Positions 56,801-64,000 of a DNA stretch of 64,000 nt are shown here, one piece after another. The notes under the pieces were generated by a model, which saw only the letters and a list, made by a program, of their open reading frames with translations, was not told the DNA's origin and made no database searches. Where the stretch lies: assembly GCF_945859705.1 (NCBI RefSeq), contig NC_079136.1:111930028-111994027 (forward strand), in the 5' to 3' direction. The DNA comes from Episyrphus balteatus (Eukaryota > Arthropoda > Insecta > Diptera > Syrphidae). The position numbers and the translations under genes were made by a program. Numbering within the stretch: the first letter of the stretch is position 1; each line of letters starts with the position of its first letter.

Positions 56801-57674
56801 GGGCCTTACCAATAATGAATCGCTAAACACACGTTTAAGTATCGTCGGGTTAAATTTTACCGTCGCGTTAAATTGGGTGTATACTAGTATACTAATAATC
56901 AAAATAAACACGCGTTTAACTAATTGTGCTTCTATTACCAGATCTATTACATTTGTTGTCAAAATGACATCATTGAAGTGACATTTTATGCATGTAATGT
57001 AATATTGAACACAAACATAACTACAAAATACCTACATATCTTCATATATTTTTATTTTGGTTGTAAAAGTTAAAAAATGGAGCCCAAGCAAGGAAGCCAA
57101 AAGTGCTTTAAAAAAAGTTCTTCTATCGTGTCGTGAAGTACGACGATGAAAATTTGCAGTTCTATTTCTTTTTAACTTGCTGAATACAATGGTGTAGCTG
57201 TGGCTTGTAGTACTGCCAAAATTTTACTGAGGGAAACAACAATGGCGTCAGCTGAGCAAAAAGTTGAGAATTCTTGAACTTGCGCTACAAGCTACAGCCA
57301 CAGCTACACCATTGTACTCAGGGGGTTAGTTTTCTTTTTCAGCCTTTTCTGAAAGTAATGAATATTTATTAATAAAAATATAAATATTTATAAAGAATAC
57401 ATTTTTCCATTTTCTTATTTAATAAATTGCCGCCAATGTTATTAATTTTTCTCAACAACTCGTGACTTGACAAATGTTTTTTTTTTGCTGTCAAATGACA
57501 GTGCAAACCGTGCGTTTACATTTAACCGTGCGTTTATAGTTCAGTTTCCCAACTATAAAATTAACGTGGCGTTAACCCTTAACCTGACTATTAAATTGGT
57601 TATTGGTATGGAGAAATATTTAAAGCTCAGTTAAATATTTAACTGAGCTTTAAATTTGATTATTGGTAAGGCCC
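56801..57674. mobile_element. MITE with GGGCCTTACCAATAAT ends
   Basis: 874 bp including a nested element at 57180-57321. Flanked by TAA on both sides (56798-56800 and 57675-57677). Ends pair as GGGCCTTACCAATAAT and its complement. Non-coding. Confidence 0.65.
57180..57321. mobile_element. MITE, CTGAATACAATGGTGTAGC family, copy 2
   Basis: 142 bp, nested in the previous element; same ends as 13988-14129, inner part reversed. Confidence 0.75.
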
Positions 57675-58204
57675 TAAAAGTCTTGTGGCGACCGAATCCG
57701 TTCCACTTAGGATTCAAAATTTATCTAGCAGCTCGGCGCCTACTATGTCTATGCACAGTAGTAAGCACGTGTTTGAATACCGTTTAGTTTTTGTTTTAAG
57801 CTCACTGTACGAAGGGTGACCACTTCCACCTACTAAACAGAAATGCCACACTATACCTACAGACGTGAAATATCCAAGGAAATAAAAACGTTGGAAAAAT
57901 AAAAATAAAAATCGCGCAGATAATGGTAAATCTATGACGTCACGTTTTCGAGATATAAGAACTTCAAAATTTTCATCTACGAAAAGTGACTTCATAGATT
58001 TTTTTCGTATTCGGATTTAAATTAAGAATTTAATAAAAACAAGAACTCAAGCCCATACCACTTAGGATTGAATTTGAATATTAAAATCAATTAGAAAAGT
58101 ATATTTTGGTATACCGAACTAGGGCTGTAAAAGTAACGACAAAATGAGTACCCGCATGTATACGTTACTTTTGATATACTAGTATCAATAATATCGTTAC
58201 TCGT

Positions 58205-58355
58205 TACTTTCGTATGTTTCGCATATTTCGTATGTTTCGTGTGTTTCGCATGTTTCGTTACTTTCGTTACTTTCGCATGCTTTGTGTGTTTCGTACATTT
58301 CGTATATTTCATGTATTTGATACGTTTCGTATGTTTGGTATTTTAAGTATGTTTC
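58205..58355. repeat. 9-bp minisatellite, CGTATGTTT-like
   Basis: About fifteen 9-bp units with variants (CGCATATTT, CGTGTGTTT, CGCATGTTT, CGTACATTT). Translation on the minus strand gives a repetitive KHTKHTK peptide that is not a gene. Confidence 0.75.
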
Positions 58356-58965
58356 GTACATTGGTATAAGGGTGTAAAATTTTTGTTTTTTTTAAAAAAA
58401 CCAAAAACAATTTCTATAATCTAAGCTACATTTTAAGGTCATAAACATTAAAATTAGTTGCGGCATTCTCATGTAATAAGAGTTTAAAGGTAGCTATATT
58501 GAATTTTTTTTCGTTTTTTTTTTAATCAAACGTGTAAACTTTTTTGATTTTTTTTCCAAATTTTTAGATAAAACTTTGGTAATTTTTTGTTTATATTCTT
58601 TCAGTAATCTTAACACAATTCTTTAGAGACCTTTATTTCAAAAGTGCAACGCGCAGATCTCGAAATATTAACACTTCAATACAACCATGTCGAACAATTT
58701 TTCATTTATTTTTTCTATTGAGAGTGATTTTCAAACCTCGTTTTCTCTGCTTCTTTTTGTGTTGAAAATTTTGAACCGAAAATAAACTAATTTTTTGAAA
58801 AACCAAAAAACTTTTGTACATTCTTAAGCTAAATATCAATACCATTAACACCAAGGCCATAAACAGATTGGTTGCGTCGTGGATATTCATATTTCGGCCA
58901 AATAGAGAAAATACAAGAACATCTCTTTTGATATTTCTGTATAAATTATCGATAACACAATGATT

Positions 58966-59494
58966 ACACTGGTTTACAAAATTAAACTTTTTTTTTTGTT
59001 GCCGGAACCAAAATATACTTTTCTGAAGGTTTTCGGTGTGTTGAACTCGAATCCGAAGTCAAAAAAATTCTAGCAGCTCGCGTTTTTGAAATATTACCGT
59101 TAGAAAATGCAAAAAAACGTTTTTTTGACTACTTCGGACGTTTTTTTTTTCATGTAAGAAAATTTTTTAAAATTAAAATTGTAACGGTTTCTAAAAGACC
59201 TGTTTTTCTTCTTTCATCCTCTATGATTTTTGAGCAAAACACACTTACTTCATCTTAAGATATCTCGACCTATACGAAAGATATCGGAAAGATTTAACAG
59301 AAGAAAAACAGGTCTTTTAGAAACCGTTACAATTTCCGAAGTAGTAGAAAACACTTTTTTGCATTTTCTAACGGTAATATTTCAAAAACGCGAGCTGCTA
59401 GAATTTTTTTGACTTCGGATTCGAGTTCAGCACACTGAAAACCTTCAGAAAAGTATATTTTAGTTCCGGCAACAGAACCCTTGTTAACCAGTGT
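58966..59494. mobile_element. 529-bp palindromic element
   Basis: Arms of about 240 bp pair from ACACTGGTT to AACCAGTGT, with blocks such as GGTTTTCGGTGTG and CGAATCCGAAGTC at the left and complements at the right. Nested in the hAT-type element. Non-coding. Confidence 0.7.
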
Positions 59495-60329
59495 TATTGA
59501 ACCTTTGCACTACTGTTTTAATCGAGACAAAAGGAAACTCCAGATAATTATCTGCAGTTGGCATTCTGACTATGGTTACGATACCCACACGAGATGCGAA
59601 ATGCGACAAATTGAGTGTATCACTTCATTTCGTATCTCTTACATCGGATTTAGTATTGAAACTGGAATCGCGTCGTTACTCGTATGTTTCGTATCTCGTA
59701 AGTTTCGTATGTTTCGTTACTTCAGTACCCAGTAACGAAACATACGAGTAACGATACTGTTTACAAAGTAACGTTTTGTTACTCGTTACTGAAGTGAATA
59801 CCCGCATTTTAGTAACGAATACATACGATTTGCTACAGCTCTATACCGAACACAACATTATATCATGCTTTCTAATTTTTTCTTTGAAACGTAGTTGGCA
59901 ACCATATAACCCCAAAATATGGCAGTTTTTTCGTATTCTCCTTCTTCAATGTAAAAAAATGTCATGATATTTCGTCAAGAAATGCCCTTGCAAATTAATT
60001 TTGACGCCAAAAAGCACCAAAAGAAGCAACAATGTTTCGAAATCTTTATCTACATTCTTTCAATCGAACTTTTTTTAGTCGTTTTTCTGTTAACTCCAGT
60101 CTAAGCGTCGGAAAAAAGGACTTAACCTAGCGTGTCCTGCCTTTATTTATTTCTAAGCGAAAATCGACGCTCCAGTATGTTATAGAGAAAAAAAAATGCA
60201 AAAAAGGTGCAAATAGTTTTTTTCCCAGCACAAAATGAACCCAGTTAACTCCAATTGTTTTGGAAACTTGTTAATTAGCTTCGACAGGTGCATGTATTAT
60301 GTATTATACGCCACTGAAGGATAGTTATT

Positions 60330-60790
60330 ACTTCAAACTTCGTAGTTAAGGGTTTTTTGGTCGGAAATTAACTGTACTTGCAATAATCAAAATGAAAACG
60401 TTCTCAAAGAGATTATTATAAACGACATGACCGATTTTAATAACAAATTTAATTACTCTAATGTAAAAGTTCAATACTTTTTTTAAAAATAATTTTTTTT
60501 GAAAATAAATCGATTTTTATTTCTTTTTTATATAAGAAAACTATTTTAACGATTTGCCATTTTTTTTTAATTATTCTTTTTTATGCAAGAAATTATGGCA
60601 TACTTCGTTTAGAAATCGAAACTAAGCAAATGTTTTAGTAACTTTAAAATAACTTTGTATTTCTTTTTTATTTCTAAAATATTTTTTAAAAAGCTTATAT
60701 AATTTCATGGTACTTGTAAATATGTAAGAGCAAGTAGGTACGAGCGATTAAGCCTTGCAATTTATTTATCCATACGTGCCGATTTTTGAT
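60330..60790 (+). repeat. Second copy of the repeat at 4263-5262
   Basis: Shares TTCAAACTTCGTAGTTA near the start and AAGAGCAAGTAGGTACGAGC and TTGCAATTTATTTAT at the end. AT-rich and non-coding. Confidence 0.5.
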
Positions 60791-60851
60791 TATTTTGTTT
60801 TCTTTGATAAAGTTAACATTTGAAAAAGGTATCGCAAACTAAAAATGGTCA

Positions 60852-61190
60852 GTGGTGTCGATTTTTACGCCGGACTACAAAGTTTTATTGGGGAACCTGA
60901 GTTGTTGTTCAATCTTTGTGAAGATAAAAAATTATCTACTGAAAGATTTTCAAAAACCCAACTTATGCGATGTTCTGCAAAATGCAGACAAGTTTTTCCC
61001 AACAACGAAACTTACACATCATAATTGTCTTTCTTTAATGTGCGACACCAGATCGGTTGAAAGAACTATAAGCGCAATGAGGACTGCAAAAAGTGGCTAA
61101 GATCAACTATGATCGAAGATCTTTTGAATCTTAAATATTATAATAGAATTATCTCAAAATTTCATGCACTGTGGTTCGTTTGCCCAACGT
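60852..61190 (+). pseudogene. hAT transposase remnant, C-terminal dimerisation part
   Basis: First frame reads DTRSVERTISAMRTAKS, then one frame on WLRSTMIEDLLNLKYYNRI. Together this matches the conserved hAT C-terminal pattern (a Ser/x-ERxxSxxR block followed by LRSTM and a helix). The break at about 61095 is a frameshift. The catalytic RNase H core and BED finger are not present. Not a functional transposase. Confidence 0.6.
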
Positions 61191-61394
61191 CAGCCCAGGA
61201 TAGCCCAACTTTTTTGAAGTTATACTTCTTATGGGAGGGTGGGTATGAAAATTTACTTTTTGACAAAAATGTCAAAGGGATTATGACGCGATCACCATGG
61301 GTAGCAGGGCTGTCGTTTCACCTCTAGAGTAGGCAGTACTTTAGTATTTGAAAATGCAGTACGCCGCAATACGGCAATTAAAAAACACACAGCA

Positions 61395-61660
61395 CGTTGC
61401 AAGTTACATGTTTCATGTGGCAAGTTGCATGTGGCATGAAACATGGTGCCAATTCATGTTGCGTGTGGCAAGTAGCACAAGGCATGTGGCATTCAGTATC
61501 CAATATGTGGAAGTGTATGTGGCATTTGGCAAGTTACATGTGGCAAGTTGCATGTGGCAAGTTGAATGTGACAAGTTGCATGTGGCAGTTGCATGTGGCA
61601 AATTGTATGTGGGAAGTTGAGTGTGGCAAGTTGCATGTGGCAAGCTCATTTGAGCTGAGC
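61395..61660 (+). repeat. 14-bp minisatellite, GCATGTGGCAAGTT
   Basis: About fifteen units with variants (TTACATGTGGCAAG, GAATGTGACAAGTT). Open in all three plus-strand frames because the period and lack of stops allow it; not a gene. A GAGCTGAAAGT repeat follows at 61650-61695. Confidence 0.8.
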
Positions 61661-61695
61661 TGAAAGTGAGCTGAAAGTGAGCTGAGCTGAAAGTG

Positions 61696-62374
61696 AGCGC
61701 CCCTAACTTCCAACGCCTATATATCTCAGAATTTTGAAGAAAATGAAAAAAAAGGCAGCGGGGACTCTAACCTACATTTGGGTACAACTCCCATCCCTGT
61801 AGGTCCATGCGTTCTCAAGCCGGGAGAACTTAAAAGTAAAAAAAAAATTGGCACGATTCTGAAAAAATAGGCATGATGTGGCGGTTTAACATGGAAGTCG
61901 ATTTTTTAAAAATCTGACAATGTGCGAAGCGTAGGCCCATGACACAAGCTATCATTTGGCATCACTCTCAAAAATTGTTCTCAAGCGGTTTAGCTTCCAG
62001 GAGCGTTCAAAGATTCGGGGATTTTTCAATAAAAAATTTTACCCCAACTTTCAAACGCGATTTTCTAGGAATTTTGAAAAAATCGAAAAACCGGATTATA
62101 CCACTATTGGGTAGCTGAGACTATAACACTGAATGAGAAGTATAACTTCAGTCGCGTGTACATGTGTACACACACTCTTTTTATTTTTTCATTTTTCCAC
62201 TATTTTTTCGAAAGATACAACAAAAAACTCTTTTTCATTTCAGAATATGAAAAAAATTGTTATTTTTTTCCTGAGAAAAAATCGTTAGCTTAAAACCGTG
62301 GTTTGTTTGTCCAAGGTTAGTCCAGGATAGAAGAATTAGTTTTTATTCGCCACACCAAAAAAAAAATACGCATA
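61696..62374. other. Non-coding stretch
   Basis: No gene seen. The phrase CCAAGGTTAGTCCAGGATAG at about 62310 resembles phrases at about 49950 and 61178 (AGCCCAGGATAGCCCAACTT), so it is part of a dispersed repeat. Confidence 0.4.
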
Positions 62375-63446
62375 TACAGGGTGTCCCAAAAGTTAACGTC
62401 GAAACGAAAACGGTAGATAGGGTAGGTGGTGACAGTTATCAGAAAAATAATAAAAAAAATCGCAGCCATATATTTTGGGAGTTATGGGCATTTGAAAAAA
62501 AGTCGAAAAAATGGTCACCCTGTGACGGTTTTTCATGTGCCGTGACTACAAATCTTAATTTTTCTAATTTTTTTCTTTTGTTACGGTATCTTGAATAACC
62601 CTGCTATCAAATGCATTCAAAAATTTTAACTCAGCTGCATCAGTTTTAAAGAAAATATTACTTTTTTACCTAACTTAGTACTAAAAAATTTTACATGACT
62701 CTAATTCAATGAGCCGTAGTGTAAAAAAAATGCACTACGATGTTTCGGCAAGTTGCCTTAAAAGTTGGTTTGTTCAATTCTCTTTTCAAAATGGTACAAC
62801 ATTGTTGGGAATATTCCATAAATAACCGAGATAAAAATTTTTTTCTTAAGAAATCCGACTTTTTTTTAGGTAATTTTTCCATATTATTTAAGTTTTTGTA
62901 TTCTGAAAGGTTCTGAAAGGGTACAAAACTTGAATAATATGGAAAAATTACCTCAAAAAAAAGTCGGATTTCTTAAGAAAAAAAAATGTATCTTGGTTAT
63001 TTATGGAATATTCCCAACAATGTTGTACCATTTTGAAAAGAGAATTGAACAAACCAACTTTTAAGGCAACTTGCCGAAACATCTTAGTGCATTTTTTTTA
63101 AACTCATTAAATTAGAGTCATGTAAAATTTTTTTAGTACTAAGTTGGGTAAAAAAGTAATACATATTTTCTTTAAAACTGATGCAGCTGAGTTAAAATTT
63201 TTGAATGCATTTGATAGCAGGGTTATTCAAGGTTCCGTAACAAAAGAAAAAAATTAGAAAAATTAAGATTTGTAGTCACGGCACATGAAAAACCGTCACA
63301 GGGTGACCATTTTTTCGACTTTTTTTCAAATGCCCATAACTCCCAAAATATATGGCTGCGATTTTTTTTATTATTTTTCTGATAACTATCACCACCTACT
63401 CTATCTACCGTTTTCGTTTCGACGTTAACTTTTGGGACACCCTGTA
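62375..63446. mobile_element. 1.07-kb palindromic element with CAGGGTGTCCC ends
   Basis: Two arms of about 520 bp, almost identical, with a spacer of about 30 bp near 62910 (TTCTGAAAGGTTCTGAAAGG). Ends CAGGGTGTCCC, with TA at both outer ends, fitting a TA target. Paired words include GGTCACCCTGTGACGG and GCAAGTTGCCTTAAAAG. A truncated relative is at 37750. Non-coding. Confidence 0.85.
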
Positions 63447-63717
63447 TAAATGGTCCCACTTCAATTTTGTCCAGTTCTGGCAATAGAAACTATGAGAAAA
63501 AACATAAAACCCAGTTTCGATACATGGAAGTCGGTTTTGTTTTTTTTTTTTTTAATAAAAATGATTATTAATTTATACTAAAGAACAATTAAATCCCCTG
63601 GTGTTTGCATTGCGCCTCAAATGTTATTTATTTGACTTGAAACTTTTACTTGATTCAATGTAGTCCATATAACATTCCTATTTAGAAGCTAAACAAATAT
63701 TTTTCAAGTGTAAAAAT

Positions 63718-63970
63718 CAACCTCTTAAAAATCAAAATTGGTTTTTTTCAGTGTAAAAATTGTTCTTTTTCCACCTTTTTTCAATTACAAATTACATAAC
63801 TTTTTTTCGTAAGCCCACCCTAAGTTCAAAAGTTATAACAAACTTTTTTCAAATTACCAACCTCTTAAAGTTTTCTTGTTATAACTTTTGAACTAATGGT
63901 TAATTGAGAACAAGTTTAAAAAGAACAATTTTTACACTGAAAAACACTAATTTTGATCTTTAAGAGGTTG
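63718..63970. repeat. Inverted repeat pair of about 52 bp
   Basis: 63718-63770 and 63918-63970 are complementary with a few changes (AACAATTTTTACACTGAAAA and complement), 147 bp apart. Probably a small MITE or part of a larger element running off the window. Confidence 0.6.
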
Positions 63971-64000
63971 GTTATTTGAAAAAAAGTTTTTTTCGTGTAC

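Larger units (their letters stand above)
58120..59843. mobile_element. hAT-type element with TAGGGCTGTA end and 9-bp array
   Basis: 1724 bp with a perfect 8-bp target duplication TACCGAAC (58112-58119 and 59844-59851) and ends TAGGGCTGTA / TACAGCTCTA. Just inside lie inverted blocks with AGTAACG and ACCCGCAT words, and short arrays of CGTATGTTT-like units (58190-58355 and 59670-59760). A palindromic element is nested at 58966-59494. Non-coding. Confidence 0.8.

Noticed and set aside
56200..57828. 23-bp inverted pair GAAGTGGTCACCCTTCGTAC at 56200-56222 and 57806-57828 as ends of one element
   Set aside because: No target duplication, and other complete elements with their own flanks lie between; not enough to define an element.
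58091..58312. Peptide with KHTKHTK repeats on the minus strand
   Set aside because: Translation of the 9-bp CGTATGTTT array within a transposon; no start context or conservation.
61348..61663. Open frames of 78-90 codons on both strands
   Set aside because: They are readings of the 14-bp GCATGTGGCAAGTT minisatellite; a 14-bp period is open in every frame when the unit lacks stops.

Overview
This is animal nuclear DNA, most likely from a fly (Diptera). It is AT-rich, has short GT-AG introns (57-66 bp in two of the genes), four intron-containing host genes, and a very dense load of insect-type transposons (copia, jockey-like LINEs, hAT and 3-bp-target-site MITEs). I see no bacterial operons, phage, CRISPR or convincing RNA genes.

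Host genes sit between about 10 and 35 kb. (1) A C2H2 zinc-finger protein gene, + strand, 11279-21721: I can build 13 coding exons that keep one frame and give 1146 residues and about 11 fingers. (2) A mitochondrial Obg-type GTPase (GTPBP5/MTG2 family), - strand, 23271-22003, 3 exons, 381 residues, convergent with gene 1. (3) A tRNA-dihydrouridine synthase 3 (DUS3L) gene, + strand, 28592-33495, 6 exons, 633 residues. (4) Fructose-1,6-bisphosphatase, - strand, 35055-33548, 2 coding exons. Its 3' end faces DUS3L across only 52 bp, with a shared palindromic poly(A) signal. A possible first exon of a further - strand gene lies at 10426-10369.

The left 10 kb is one jockey-like LINE (ORF1 plus a broken ORF2) inserted with a 15-bp target duplication into a copy of an abundant MITE, and then itself hit by a hAT MITE, a fold-back element and another LINE fragment. 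The introns of the zinc-finger and DUS3L genes hold decayed LINE and copia pieces. Within intron 12 of the zinc-finger gene lies an exact 171-bp copy of the last exon of the neighbouring MTG2 gene. Between MTG2 and DUS3L is a copia element with near-identical LTRs whose reverse transcriptase and RNase H are deleted.

From about 35 kb to the right end there is no host gene I can support. The stretch is a stack of transposons: a 5'-truncated LINE (40741-45876) split by a 2-kb hAT-type element with a 100-bp minisatellite, and several large palindromic (fold-back) elements of 0.5-1.8 kb, some carrying short tandem arrays. A hAT transposase remnant lies near 61 kb.

I do not see a new functional gene system. 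The most unusual things are the MTG2 exon copy, the cleanly nested hAT element with an inverting minisatellite, and the series of long palindromes.
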